Shown here one piece after another: positions 52,641-62,265 of a stretch of 64,000 nt of DNA (position 1 is its first letter; every line of letters starts with the position of its first letter). A program made the position numbers and the translations under genes. Below the pieces are notes generated by a model that ran no database searches, was not told the origin of the DNA, and worked only from the letters and a program-made list of their open reading frames with translations. This DNA is from DATARH01 sp036489765 (GTDB lineage Bacteria > Pseudomonadota > Alphaproteobacteria > ATCC43930 > CGMCC-115725), in the NCBI GenBank assembly GCA_036489765.1, contig DASXFE010000021.1:1-64000 (forward strand), written 5' to 3'.

Positions 52641-53894
52641 CTATTCGGGCCGCACCAGCGCGTGCCGCTTGCGGCCGGCGCTGAGCTTGATCGCACCGCC
52701 CGCGGCGACATCGGCGAGCGACACCGCCTGCGTCTCGGTCGTCACCACCGCGTCGTTGACCCGTGCGCCGCCGCCGCGGATGAGCCGCCGCGCCTCGCCG
52801 TTCGATGCGCCGAGCCCGGCGAGCACAAACAGCTCGAAGGCCGGCACACCGCCGGCGAGCCGGTCGCGCGGCACGCCGACCTGGGGCAGCCCCTCGTCGG
52901 AGGCGCCCTCTTCGAATACCGAGCGCGCCGTCTCCGCCGCCGCGTCGGCCGCGGCGCGTCCGTGGCATAGCGCCGTGGCCTCGGTGGCCAGCACCTTTTT
53001 CGCGTCGTTGATCTCGCTGTCGGCAAGGCGTTCGAGCCGGGCGATCTCGCCGATCGGCAATTCCGTGTAGAGGCGCAGAAAGCGGCCGACATCGGCGTCC
53101 TCGGCGTTGCGCCAGTATTGCCAGTAGTCGTAGGCGGAGAGGCGCTCGGCGTTGAGCCACACGGCGCCGCCGACGCTCTTGCCCATCTTGACCCCCGACG
53201 CCGTCGCCATAAGCGGCGTCGTCAGCCCGAACAGCGTCTTGCCGGCAACCCGCCGGCCCAGCTCGACCCCGGCCACGATGTTGCCCCACTGATCCGACCC
53301 GCCCATCTGCAGCGCGCAGCCGAAGCGCCTGGCCAACTCGACGAAATCGTAGGCCTGCAGGATGGTGTAGTTGAATTCGAGGAACGACAGCGGCTGCTCG
53401 CGGTCGAGCCGCAGCTTGACGCTGTCCTGCGTCAGCATCCGGTTGACCGAGAAATGCCGCCCGATGTCTCGGAGGAGCGGGATGTAGCGCAGTTCGTCGA
53501 GCCAGTCGGCGTTGTTGACCATGACCGCATCGGTCGGGCCGTCGCCGAACTCGAGGAACTGGGCAAAGACCCGGCGGATGCCGGCCATGTTGCGCGCGAT
53601 GTCCTCGTCGGTGAGGAGGGGCCGGGCCTCGTCCTTGCCCGACGGGTCGCCGATCCGCGTCGTGCCGCCACCCATCAAAACGATTGGTTTGTGCCCGGAT
53701 TGCTGAAACCGGCGCAGCAACATGATACCCAACAGGCTGCCGATGTGCAGACTGTCGGCAGTGCAGTCGTAGCCGATATAGGCGGTGACGACACCGGCCC
53801 CGAGCCGCTCGTCCAGCGCGTCCGTATCGGTGCACTGGTTGAAGTAGCCGCGCTCGATGGCGACGGAAAGAAAGGGCGATTTGACGGTCGGCAT
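52641..53894 (-). CDS. tyrS: Tyrosyl-tRNA synthetase
   Basis: A 417-residue class I synthetase: HIGH-like SLHIGSLLGIMLLRRF, tyrosine-binding GGSDQWGNIVAG, KMSKS variant GVKMGKSVGG, and a C-terminal S4-like RNA-binding domain (GASNGEARRLIRGGGARVND). The ATG at 53894 shares CATG with the anmK start on the other strand; an upstream start would extend into anmK. No ribosome site is obvious. Charges tRNA-Tyr. Confidence 0.96.
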   Translation of the reverse strand: MPTVKSPFLSVAIERGYFNQCTDTDALDERLGAGVVTAYIGYDCTADSLHIGSLLGIMLLRRFQQSGHKPIVLMGGGTTRIGDPSGKDEARPLLTDEDIARNMAGIRRVFAQFLEFGDGPTDAVMVNNADWLDELRYIPLLRDIGRHFSVNRMLTQDSVKLRLDREQPLSFLEFNYTILQAYDFVELARRFGCALQMGGSDQWGNIVAGVELGRRVAGKTLFGLTTPLMATASGVKMGKSVGGAVWLNAERLSAYDYWQYWRNAEDADVGRFLRLYTELPIGEIARLERLADSEINDAKKVLATEATALCHGRAAADAAAETARSVFEEGASDEGLPQVGVPRDRLAGGVPAFELFVLAGLGASNGEARRLIRGGGARVNDAVVTTETQAVSLADVAAGGAIKLSAGRKRHALVRPE

Positions 53895-55041
53895 GGCTGC
53901 GTCATCTATCACAGATCCACGCTCCGCGCTGGGCACAAATCCGTGCCGCGCGCTGGGCTTGATGAGCGGCACTTCGCTCGACGGCATCGATGTCGCGGCG
54001 ATCGAGACCGACGGTCGCGACCACGTCGAGCCTGGCCCGTGGCTGACGATCCCCTATCCCGGCGACTTCCGCGAGCGGCTGCGCGGCGTGCTCGGCGGCA
54101 CGGGCCCGATAGCCGCGGTCGAAGGCGAACTGACCCGGCGTCACGCCGATGCAGTCGCCGAATTCCGCCGCCGCTTTCCTGAGGTCGGGGCGACCCTGAT
54201 CGGCTTTCACGGCCACACGATCCTGCACGAGCCGCACCACCGCCGGACCTGGCAGATCGGCGACGGAGGCCTGCTTGCGCGGCTCACCGGCACTGACGTG
54301 GTCGCCGATTTCCGCAGCGCCGACGTCGCGGCCGGCGGCGAAGGCGCCCCGCTTGCTCCGCTCTACCACGCCGCCCTGGCGGCCGGGCTGGAGAAGCCGG
54401 TGGCCGTGCTCAATCTCGGCGGCGTCGGCAACGTCACCTGGATCGGCCCCGGAGCCGGCGACATCCTCGCCTTCGATACCGGCCCCGGCAACGCGCTGAT
54501 CGACGATTGGGTGCGCAGCCACACCGGCGCGGCCTGCGACCGCGACGGCGCGCTCGCCTTCGCCGGAAGCGCGCGGGCCGATCGCATCGCCCGATTCCTG
54601 CTCGCGCCGTATTTCGCGCGTCTTCCGCCGAAATCGCTCGACCGGGACGAGTTCCGCCCCGCGATCCCGACCGGTCTCGGGCTCGAGGATGGCGCGGCGA
54701 CGCTGGCCGAGATGACCGCCGCCGCCGTCGCCGCCGCGCGGGAACATTTCCCGGCGCCGGCTCGGGAGTGGCTGGTCTGCGGCGGCGGGCGGCACAATCC
54801 GGCGCTGATGGCGGCGCTCAAGCGTCGGCTGACGGCGCCGGTGCGGCCGGTCGATGCGGTCGGCTGGAATGGCGACGCGCTCGAAGCCGAAGCCTTCGCC
54901 TATCTCGCCGTCCGCTCGGTGCTCGGCCTGCCGCTCAGCCTTCCGACGACGACCGGCGTTCCGCGACCGATGCGGGGCGGGGTGTTTGCGCCCGGGAGCG
55001 GGGCGAAGATCGACGGGCCCGGCTACACGCCCAGACCCTAA
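53893..55041 (+). CDS. anmK: Anhydro-N-acetylmuramic acid kinase
   Basis: A 382-residue kinase converting 1,6-anhydro-MurNAc from peptidoglycan turnover to MurNAc-6-P. Motifs: phosphate loop GLMSGTSLDGIDVAAIETDG, IGFHGHTILHEPHHRRTWQI, VLNLGGVGNVTWIGPG and CGGGRHNPALMAALKRRL. ATG 53893 supplies the strand before the loop; the next ATG at 53962 would remove it. Divergent from tyrS with overlapping start codons. Only the anhydro-MurNAc recycling step is encoded here. Confidence 0.94.
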   Translation: MAASSITDPRSALGTNPCRALGLMSGTSLDGIDVAAIETDGRDHVEPGPWLTIPYPGDFRERLRGVLGGTGPIAAVEGELTRRHADAVAEFRRRFPEVGATLIGFHGHTILHEPHHRRTWQIGDGGLLARLTGTDVVADFRSADVAAGGEGAPLAPLYHAALAAGLEKPVAVLNLGGVGNVTWIGPGAGDILAFDTGPGNALIDDWVRSHTGAACDRDGALAFAGSARADRIARFLLAPYFARLPPKSLDRDEFRPAIPTGLGLEDGAATLAEMTAAAVAAAREHFPAPAREWLVCGGGRHNPALMAALKRRLTAPVRPVDAVGWNGDALEAEAFAYLAVRSVLGLPLSLPTTTGVPRPMRGGVFAPGSGAKIDGPGYTPRP

Positions 55042-55112
55042 CCCTCCCTCCCCCGCTTGCGGGCTTGCAGGGGCGGAGACTGAGAAAGCCGCGGCAAGCG
55101 ACACGGCGAGCC

Positions 55113-55133
55113 CCTTCCCCAAGCTGGGGAAGG
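55113..55133. repeat. Short hairpin between anmK and the BamE-like gene
   Basis: CCTTCCCC (55113-55120) and GGGGAAGG (55126-55133) form an 8-bp stem with loop AAGCT. It lies between the two convergent genes and could end transcription from both sides, though no T-tract is seen; the surrounding C-rich and G-rich runs look like a dispersed repeat. Confidence 0.5.
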
Positions 55134-55172
55134 TCGGGATGGGGGCTTTCGGCGGTGCGTCGGGTGGAACGA

Positions 55173-55712
55173 CTACGGCACCGCGCGTTCGATCGAGGTC
55201 AGCTTGCCGTCGGTGAAATAGAGAAACCCCTCGGGCCGGCCAAGAAAGGTGGTGCCGGCGTGGATCGTATAAATCCACTCCTCGCGGCTGTGATCGCTCG
55301 TGTCGGTGCGCAAGACCTTGCTCGGCTCGCACCAGGTGCTCTGACGCACCTCCTCGCGGGTCATGCCGAGCCGCACGTCGCCTTGGCATTTTGCGTGGTA
55401 CCGCTCGGCGAGCTGCCTGAAGCTCAGGCACTGCGCCAGCGCCTCGCGCAGCGTATCCATCTTTTCGTTGAGCGCGAGGATCGCGTCAGGATTGCTGCGG
55501 GCGACCCCCAGCATCTGGCGGGCGTTGAAGATGGCGAGCCGGGCGCGGGCCGCCGCGCGCTCCTGCGGGCAAGCGTCCGCTGCCTTTGCCGCGCCGTCGA
55601 GCGCGGCGGCGACGGGGGCCAGCGCGGCGGCCGTATCGCCCGCCGGGTCGGCTGCGGCGGGCGAGCCGGCGGCGACGAGGCACAACCCGATCACCGCCAG
55701 CCGTACCCGCAT
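55173..55712 (-). CDS. Secreted protein with SmpA/BamE-like C-terminal domain
   Basis: A 179-residue exported protein. Signal peptide MRVRLAVIGLCLVAAGSPAA with cleavage after AAA, then an Ala-rich helical section, then GMTREEVRQSTWCEPSKVLR, EEWIYTIHAGTTFLGRPEGF and LYFTDGKLTSIER. The GMT-x-EEV pattern followed by strands is the BamE/SmpA-like fold found in envelope proteins. It has no lipobox, so it is periplasmic. Function unknown. Confidence 0.82.
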   Translation of the reverse strand: MRVRLAVIGLCLVAAGSPAAADPAGDTAAALAPVAAALDGAAKAADACPQERAAARARLAIFNARQMLGVARSNPDAILALNEKMDTLREALAQCLSFRQLAERYHAKCQGDVRLGMTREEVRQSTWCEPSKVLRTDTSDHSREEWIYTIHAGTTFLGRPEGFLYFTDGKLTSIERAVP

Positions 55713-56440
55713 CGCGCCCTCCCTTTCGGGAAAGCCTAGCGCGCGTACCCCTTCGAAGCCAACCGTCGGTTCTAAACAGCACGCGAAAGCGTTTTTGCGC
55801 TGGCGCGGCAGGCATCCGTCTTAACTGTTGCGGAACCTTATTCACCTATTATCGTAATAGGCAAGGCGGCTAAGGTTGTGCCTCTCAAATGGCTGCTCCC
55901 GTGGCGCTGACGCGGATCCGGGAACTGGCGTCGGACTCAGCGGACGTTATTCCGGGGCCAGAAGCTCCGGGACCTGTGCGGACATCCTCGTGGTCATAAC
56001 CACTTTCTAGAAGGAGCCGTACCATGTACCACCATACGGAATGCGGCCTTCGTAACGTATGGCTGAGTACCTGAATCTTCGCGAGGCTCAAGAGCGATCA
56101 ACACCGCTCCGGTTTGAACGAAGGAACGCATGGGCAACCGCCGCCGAAGCTGATTTCTTTCCTGACTCCCGCGCGCTTAACGCGAGTAGCCTTCCCTTGT
56201 TTCGCGCGTCGCACTTGTTCTGCGAGCTCGGCGCGCGATTGGGGGGTGTCCTCAACAGCCGCAGCAGCATCGCGTCGCTGCGCTATCTGGTCGTCTTCGG
56301 GCTGATCGTCAGCCATACGCAACCCTTTCGATCACCTCGTGCGAGCGCGAAAACGGCACGGTCGTTACGCCAACTGGCAAAAGGTTTAGGTTTGATGCGC
56401 TCCAACTATCCTCATCGTCATACACGATGCGTTGAGTGAC
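55713..56440. other. Gene-poor, lower-GC stretch before the IS cluster
   Basis: About 730 bases with visibly lower GC than the flanks and no strong gene; the only candidate is the short minus-strand frame at 56098-56316. The part to 55870 holds AT-rich runs (cctattatcgtaatagg) that could be a promoter for the BamE-like gene. The neighbouring insertion-sequence remnants suggest imported or rearranged DNA. Confidence 0.5.
56098..56316 (-). CDS. Possible small acidic/helical protein
   Basis: A 72-residue frame starts with ATG at 56316 behind aaaggg. The first half, MADDQPEDDQIAQRRDAAAA and RAELAEQVRRAKQGK, looks like a charged helix; the second half is unlike anything I know. Codons have less GC bias than the neighbours. 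It may be a spurious frame or a remnant beside the IS elements. Confidence 0.3.
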   Translation of the reverse strand: MADDQPEDDQIAQRRDAAAAVEDTPQSRAELAEQVRRAKQGKATRVKRAGVRKEISFGGGCPCVPSFKPERC

Positions 56441-57468
56441 TGACCTGCCTCTGATGTTTCATCCAGCTGGGACCAGACTCTCGGCAATGGTTACGCCCTG
56501 GGGCGCGGTAGGAGCAACAGGCTGAGCCGTGGAGCGTCCACATGGGCAGGGGATCGGCCTGTTGCGGTCAGGTGCGCGGCATAGGCCGCGGAGGTTTTCG
56601 ACCCAGGCCAGGATGGCGGTGGAGGTGAACTGCGTGCCGTTGTCGCTGACGATCATGCCGGGCCGGCCGCGCCGCTGGATCAGCGCCGTCAGATCCCGCG
56701 CCACGCGCCGACCGGAAATCGAGGTGTCGGCGATCGCCGCCAGGCACTCACGAGTGACGTCGTCGACCACGTTGAGGATGCGGAACCGACGGCTACCAGC
56801 GAGCTGGTCGTGCACACGGTCCAAGGACCAGCGGGCGTTGACCCTTCGCCTCGACCAGGATCGGCGGCCGCGTTCCCACAGCGCGACGGCGAATGCGGCG
56901 CCTGCGCACCGTCAGGCCATCCTCGCGATACAGCCGGTAGATGCGGTTCTTCCCCGAAGGCTCGCCTTCCCGCCGCAGCAGCACGAATAAGCGCCGGTAG
57001 CCAAACCGTCGCCGCTCGACCGCAAGGCTGCGCAGGCGCTCACGCAGCGCGATGTCTGGCGGACGGCGTGAGCGGTAGCGCACCATCTTGCGGTCCGCCT
57101 TGATGATCGAGCAGGCCCGCCGCTCGCTGATCTCGAACATTGTCCGAAGATGGGCGACGCCTTCGCGCATCGCGGCGGGCCCTAACATTTTTTTGCCAGA
57201 AGCTCGTTCAACGCGGCCTTCAGTAGACACTACCGCAGACCCTGCGCGTCCGACACGCTCATGCCGCCGAACTTGGCCTTCCAGGCGTAAATCGTCCCCT
57301 CCGACCCGCCGTGCTTGCGGGCCAGCCCCCCGCCTTCCCACCCGCCTCGTTCTCCCGCAGGATCCCGATGATCTGCTCTTCCCGTGAACCTTGCCCGCTT
57401 CATTCGTCCGCCCCTCTTGCTGGGCCGGACTCTAGTTCTACTCGGAGGAAAACCTCAGGGGCAGGTCA
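56441..57468. mobile_element. Degenerate IS3-family element (IS407 group) with terminal inverted repeats
   Basis: The left end TGACCTGCCTCTGATGTTT (56441-56459) and right end AAACCTCAGGGGCAGGTCA (57450-57468) are inverted copies with 17 of 19 matches. Between them lie transposase remnants in minus orientation. At 1028 bases it is shorter than the 1.2-1.3 kb usual for the group, so internal sequence is lost. No matching target duplication is evident at the two ends, which suggests later rearrangement; an IS5-type fragment begins shortly after the right end. Confidence 0.8.
56459..57403 (-). pseudogene. IS3/IS407-type transposase remnant (orfA and orfB)
   Basis: The 5' part from ATG 57403 resembles orfA (KRARFT, then after frameshifts EEQIIGILRENEAGG, LARKHGGSEGTIYAWKAKFG) but breaks at a stop after DAQGLR and resumes in LNELLAKKM. 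OrfB follows with ISERRACSIIKADRKMVRYR and FGYRRLFVLLRREGE, then a frameshift near 56820 and the DDE part RRFRILNVVDDVTRECLA and GMIVSDNGTQFTS. The end of orfB with the final catalytic Glu is missing. Not functional. Confidence 0.85.
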
Positions 57469-57514
57469 CCAAGCCCAAAGGTGGCCAGCCTCATCCCGAG
57501 CGAAGTCGAGCGAC

Positions 57515-57937
57515 GTGCTGTATGCCCAGGCCCTCTACGGCAACCCGTTCGACGGCCACACGCTCGGACCGGTGATTGCCGGGCTGGAGAAACTGACCGG
57601 GGTCGAGACCCGCCGCATCCATGTCGACAGGGGCTATCGCGGCCACAACCGTCCGCACAAGTTCCACGTGTGGATCACCGGCCAGGTGCGCCGCGTCGCC
57701 AAAACCATCCGCTGCGAGATGAAGCGCCGCGCCGCTGTCGAGCCAGTCATCGGCCACGTCAAGGCCGAGCACCGAATGGGGCGCAATTACCTCAAGGGCC
57801 GCGACGGCGACCGCGCCAACGCCGTCCTCGCCGTCGCCGGCTACAACTTCGCCCTCCTCCTGCGCTGGCTCGGGAGGCTTTTGCGCGCCCTCTTCCTGGC
57901 GCTCTTCCGAGCGCCACTACCCAGCCAAATCGCCTGA
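57515..57937 (+). pseudogene. IS5-type transposase C-terminal fragment
   Basis: About 140 residues match the C-terminal half of an IS5-family (DDE) transposase: VLYAQALYGNPFDGHTLGPV, RRIHVDRGYRGHNRPHKFHV, and RRAAVEPVIGHVKAEHRMGR with the catalytic Glu region, ending NAVLAVAGYNFALLLRWLGR. The N-terminal half, including the first Asp, is absent; the frame upstream is unrelated DNA. A truncated element adjoining the IS3 remnant. Confidence 0.85.
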
Positions 57938-58053
57938 AATCAGCCACTCAGTCGTTCTTCACGGGCGACTATGCACCCACCAAAGCCCCGCCCGAGCGCG
58001 GGTCGCGGTCTACAACAAAGCGTTGCCCCGTTGTCGATAGAAGTGCCGGCTTG

Positions 58054-60828
58054 TCAGACCTTGCCGTGGCAGTGCTTGAATTTCTTGCCCGAGCCGCAGG
58101 GGCAGGGGGCGTTGCGGCCGGTGCCGGCGAAGGGGGCGCGCGGGTTGCCGCCGCCCGTGGCCGCGTGTGTTTCGGCGCGGCGTGGGGCGCTGCCGTTGAC
58201 GCCGCCCCCGCCGACTTGGCGTGCCGGTTGCGGCGGGGGTGGAGGCAGCGGCGGCGCCGCATAGGCCGGGGCGCCGGCCAGTTCCATCGCGGGCTCGGCC
58301 TGGCCCGGCGCGCCCTCGATAAAGGGTGGCGGCTCGGGCATCGGCGGCGGTTCCATGCGCAATTCGACATGGCACAGCACGGACGTCACCTGCTCGCGTA
58401 GCTCGACCAGCATCCCCTCGAACAGCTCGAACGCTTCGCGCTTGTACTCGTTGAGCGGGTCGCGCTGGGCATAAGCTCTGAGGTTGATTCCCTGGCGCAG
58501 ATGGTCGAGCGACAGGAGGTGGTCCTTCCAGGTGTGGTCGAGGAGCTGGAGGAGAAGGCTCTTCTCGGCCATCCGCATCAGCTCGGCGCCGTAATTGGCC
58601 GCCTTTTCCGCCATCTTGCGATCGGCGGCGGCGGTGATGCGATCGACGACCTCGTCCGAACTGACCCCGTCTTCCTTGGCCCACTCGGCGACCGGGAACT
58701 CGATCCCGAAAAGGCGCAGCGACTCGGCGTGAAGCGCCTCGAGGTTCCACTGCTCGGGCAGCGAGTTGTCGGGGACCGTGCGGGCGACGGTGGCGGCGAT
58801 GACCTCCTCGCGCATGTCGGCGATGGTCTCCGCGACCTCGTCGGCGCTCATGATGTCCTTGCGCTGCTCATAGACGACCTTGCGCTGGTCGTTCATCACG
58901 TCGTCGTATTTGAGAAGCTGCTTCCTGATGTCGTAGTTGCGCGCCTCGACCTTTTGCTGGGCCTTGGCGAGAGCCTTGTTGACCCAGGGATGGATGATCG
59001 CCTCGCCTTCCTTGAGCCCCAGGCGCGACAGCACCGACTCCATCCGCTCGGAGCCGAAGATCCGCATCAGGTCGTCTTCGAGCGAGACGAAGAATTTCGA
59101 CGCGCCGGGATCACCCTGGCGGCCCGAGCGGCCGCGGAGCTGGTTGTCGATGCGGCGGCTTTCATGCCGCTCGCTACCGACGACATAAAGTCCGCCGGCT
59201 TGGCGCGCGATCTCGCCCGCGGCGTTGATCTCGGTGCGGATTTGCGCGATGCGGGCCGCGCGCTCCGCCTCGTCGTCGACCTCGCCGAGCTCAGCCCGGA
59301 CCCGCATGTCGAAATTGCCGCCGAGCTGGATGTCGGTCCCGCGGCCGGCCATGTTGGTCGCGATCGTCACCGTGCCCGGCACGCCGGCCTGTGCGATGAT
59401 CAGCGCCTCCTGGTCGTGAAAGCGGGCGTTGAGCACGTTGTGCGGGATCTTGTGCTTCTTGAAGACCTCGCTCAGCACCTCCGACTTCTCGATGCTGACT
59501 GTGCCGACGAGCACCGGCTGCTGGCGCTTGCGGCATTCCAGCACCTCGGCCGTGATCGCCTCGAACTTCTCGCGGGTCGAGCGATAGACCTCGTCGTCGG
59601 CGTCGGCGCGGATCACCGGGACGTTGGTCGGCACGTCGATGACGTCGAGCTTGTAGATCTCGCCGAATTCCTCCGATTCGGTCATCGCAGTGCCGGTCAT
59701 GCCCGACAGCTTCGGGTACATGCGGAAATAGTTCTGGAAGGTGATCGAGGCGAGCGTCTGGTTCTCGTTCTGAACCGTCACGTGCTCCTTGGCCTCGAGC
59801 GCCTGGTGCAGCCCTTCCGAGTAGCGCCGGCCTTCCATCATGCGGCCGGTGAACTCGTCGATGATGACGATCTTGTCGTCCTTGACGACGTATTCGGTGT
59901 CGCGGGCGAAAAGCTTGTGCGCGCGCAGCGCCTGGTTGGCGTGGTGGACGAGCGAGACGTTGTGGATGTCGTAGAGCGTCCCCTCCTGAAGCAGCCCGCT
60001 CTCGCGGAACAGCTCCTCCATCCGCTCCACGCCGGTCTCGGTCAGCGCGACCGTGCGCTGCTTTTCGTCCTTTTCGTAATCCTCCTCCGCCAGCATCGGG
60101 ATGAGGACGTCGGTCCTGATGTAGAGCTCCGAGGAATCCTCGGCCGGGCCGGAGATGATCAGCGGCGTGCGCGCCTCGTCGATCAGGATCGAGTCTACCT
60201 CGTCGACGATCGCGAAGTTGAACGGCCGGTGGACCATGTCCTCCAGCCGGAATTTCATGTTGTCGCGCAGATAGTCGAAGCCGAACTCGTTGTTCGTGCC
60301 GTACGTCACATCGCAGCGATAGGCTTCCTGGCGCTCGCGGTCGTCAAGCTCGTGGACGATGCAGCCGACGGTCATACCGAGCTTTTTGTAGATCTGGCCC
60401 ATCCAGTCGGCATCGCGCGTGGCGAGGTAGTCGTTGACCGTGACGACGTGGACGCCCTTGCCGGCGAGCGCGTTGAGATAGACGGGGAGGGTCGCGACCA
60501 GGGTCTTGCCTTCACCAGTCTTCATCTCGGAGATCATCCCGCGATGCAGGATGATCCCGCCGATGAGCTGCACATCGAAATGGCGCTGGCCGATCGTGCG
60601 CTTCGCCGCCTCGCGCACCGTCGCGAAGGCCTCGACGATCAGATCGTCGAGCCCGGCGCCGTCTTCGAGACGCTGGCGGAACGCGACCGTGCGGGCAGCC
60701 AGATCCTCGTCGGACAGCGCCTCGAGCTCGGGCTCGATCTCGTTGATCTGCTCGACGTAATAGCTCAGGCTTTTGACGTAACGGTCGTTGGCGGAGCCGA
60801 ACAGCCGCCGGGCTAAGGCGCCGAACAT
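58054..60828 (-). CDS. secA: Preprotein translocase ATPase SecA
   Basis: A 924-residue motor of the Sec export system. Walker A GEGKT at 105-109 (EMKTGEGKTLVATLP), DEAD-type NFAIVDEVDSILIDEARTPL, IRA and helicase motifs TNMAGRGTDIQLGGNFDMRV, and the C-terminal zinc-binding CPCGSGKKFKHCHGKV. The linker before it is rich in Pro (PPMPEPPPF, PPPPPQPARQ). ATG 60828 has gagg upstream. Divergent from argJ with 198 bases between. Drives post-translational export, including the lipoproteins noted here. Confidence 0.98.
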   Translation of the reverse strand: MFGALARRLFGSANDRYVKSLSYYVEQINEIEPELEALSDEDLAARTVAFRQRLEDGAGLDDLIVEAFATVREAAKRTIGQRHFDVQLIGGIILHRGMISEMKTGEGKTLVATLPVYLNALAGKGVHVVTVNDYLATRDADWMGQIYKKLGMTVGCIVHELDDRERQEAYRCDVTYGTNNEFGFDYLRDNMKFRLEDMVHRPFNFAIVDEVDSILIDEARTPLIISGPAEDSSELYIRTDVLIPMLAEEDYEKDEKQRTVALTETGVERMEELFRESGLLQEGTLYDIHNVSLVHHANQALRAHKLFARDTEYVVKDDKIVIIDEFTGRMMEGRRYSEGLHQALEAKEHVTVQNENQTLASITFQNYFRMYPKLSGMTGTAMTESEEFGEIYKLDVIDVPTNVPVIRADADDEVYRSTREKFEAITAEVLECRKRQQPVLVGTVSIEKSEVLSEVFKKHKIPHNVLNARFHDQEALIIAQAGVPGTVTIATNMAGRGTDIQLGGNFDMRVRAELGEVDDEAERAARIAQIRTEINAAGEIARQAGGLYVVGSERHESRRIDNQLRGRSGRQGDPGASKFFVSLEDDLMRIFGSERMESVLSRLGLKEGEAIIHPWVNKALAKAQQKVEARNYDIRKQLLKYDDVMNDQRKVVYEQRKDIMSADEVAETIADMREEVIAATVARTVPDNSLPEQWNLEALHAESLRLFGIEFPVAEWAKEDGVSSDEVVDRITAAADRKMAEKAANYGAELMRMAEKSLLLQLLDHTWKDHLLSLDHLRQGINLRAYAQRDPLNEYKREAFELFEGMLVELREQVTSVLCHVELRMEPPPMPEPPPFIEGAPGQAEPAMELAGAPAYAAPPLPPPPPQPARQVGGGGVNGSAPRRAETHAATGGGNPRAPFAGTGRNAPCPCGSGKKFKHCHGKV

Positions 60829-61026
60829 GAGATCCTCGACAAGCGGAAAGACAAGGCAGAGCGCGAGCGCACGGCGACTACCGACAGATAGGCCGCGCAA
60901 GGCGGGGTGTCAATTCGCCGGGCCCCGCCGGGGGGCTTGCCAGGCACGGGTAAGGTTCTTGTCGCTCGTATCGCGATATGCAAGATCATCCCCGGCCAAT
61001 TCGGAATCAACGTAAGAGAACAACCG

Positions 61027-62256
61027 ATGTCCGCAATTTCTCCGCTTGCGCCCGAACATTTTCCGCAACTCGCGCCGGTCGCCGGGGTCCGCCTCGCTGC
61101 GATCGAATGCGGGGTGCGCTACAAGGGCCGAACGGACCTGATGCTGGCCGAGGTGCCGGCGGGCAGCACGGTGGCCGGCGTCTTCACCCGCTCGTTGACC
61201 GCGGGCGTGCCGGTCGTGTGGGACCGCGAGATCCTGCCTGGCGGCAAGATCCGTGGAATCGTCGTCAATTCGGGCAACGCCAATGTCTTTACCGGGCGCG
61301 CCGGGCGTGCCGTGGTCGAGGCGACGGCGGCCGCCGCGGCCAAATGCCTCGGCTGCAATGAGCGCGAGGTCTTCGTGTCGTCGACCGGCGTCATCGGCGA
61401 GCAGGTGCCCCCCGACCGCATCCCCGCCGCGTTGCCCGACGCCCACAAGCAGCTCGTCGACAACAACTGGGAGGCGGCGGCGCGGGCGATCATGACCACC
61501 GACACCTTCCCCAAAGGGTCGACCGCCAGCGCGACGATCGACGGCGTGCCGGTGCAGCTCAGCGGGTTCTGCAAGGGCTCGGGGATGATCGCGCCCGATA
61601 TGGCGACGATGCTCTGCTACATCTTCACCGACGCGGCGCTGCCCGCCTCGGTATTGCAGCCGCTGCTCAGCCGCTATGTCGTGACCTCGTTCAACTCGAT
61701 GAGCGTCGACAGCGACACCTCGACCAGCGATACGGTCCTCCTGTGCGCGACGCAGCAAGCGAAGCACCCGGCGGTTACGAGCGCCACCGATCGGCGCCTT
61801 GGCTCGTTTCGGCGGGCGCTGGACCGGGTCATGACCGACCTCGCGACCCAGATCGCCAAGGACGGCGAGGGTGCGCAAAAACTGATCACCATCGACGTCA
61901 CCGGCGCCGCGAGCACGCGGGCGGCGCGGCGGATCGGGCTCGCGATCGCCAACTCGCCGCTCTTCAAGACCATGGCCGCGGCCGGCGACCCGAATTGGGG
62001 CCGCATCGTCATGGCGGTCGGCAAGGCCGGCGAAAAGGCCGACCGCGACCTGTTGTCGATCACGATCGGCGGGCTGCCGGTCGCCATCGCCGGCGGCGCG
62101 GTGCCGAATTACGACGAAGGCCCGGTCAAAACGCACATGGAGGGGCGCGACGTGCGCATCGGCGTCGATATCGGCATCGGCCGCGGCAAGGCGCGCGTCT
62201 GGACCTGCGACCTCACGCATATCTATCTCGAAATCAATGGCTCGTATCGAAGCTAA
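61027..62256 (+). CDS. argJ: Bifunctional glutamate N-acetyltransferase / amino-acid acetyltransferase
   Basis: A 409-residue Ntn-type enzyme of the arginine pathway, recycling acetyl from N-acetylornithine to glutamate and often able to acetylate Glu from acetyl-CoA. It self-cleaves before Thr194 in CKGSGMIAPDMATMLCY. Other family blocks: GIVVNSGNANVFTGRAG, STGVIGEQVP, MTTDTFPKGS, and DPNWGRIVMAVGKAGEKADR. ATG 61027 follows aagagaac. Next to secA and mutT as often seen in alphaproteobacteria. Confidence 0.97.
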   Translation: MSAISPLAPEHFPQLAPVAGVRLAAIECGVRYKGRTDLMLAEVPAGSTVAGVFTRSLTAGVPVVWDREILPGGKIRGIVVNSGNANVFTGRAGRAVVEATAAAAAKCLGCNEREVFVSSTGVIGEQVPPDRIPAALPDAHKQLVDNNWEAAARAIMTTDTFPKGSTASATIDGVPVQLSGFCKGSGMIAPDMATMLCYIFTDAALPASVLQPLLSRYVVTSFNSMSVDSDTSTSDTVLLCATQQAKHPAVTSATDRRLGSFRRALDRVMTDLATQIAKDGEGAQKLITIDVTGAASTRAARRIGLAIANSPLFKTMAAAGDPNWGRIVMAVGKAGEKADRDLLSITIGGLPVAIAGGAVPNYDEGPVKTHMEGRDVRIGVDIGIGRGKARVWTCDLTHIYLEINGSYRS

Positions 62257-62265
62257 AGAGGAGCG

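Noticed and set aside
53160..53230. Tyrosyl-tRNA synthetase KMGKS instead of KMSKS as a sign of decay
   Set aside because: Variation at this position is common among bacterial TyrRS proteins, and the rest of the gene is intact.
56059..56439. Plus-strand open frame of 126 codons in the lower-GC stretch
   Set aside because: It runs antisense to the better minus-strand candidate, has no ribosome site and no recognisable fold.
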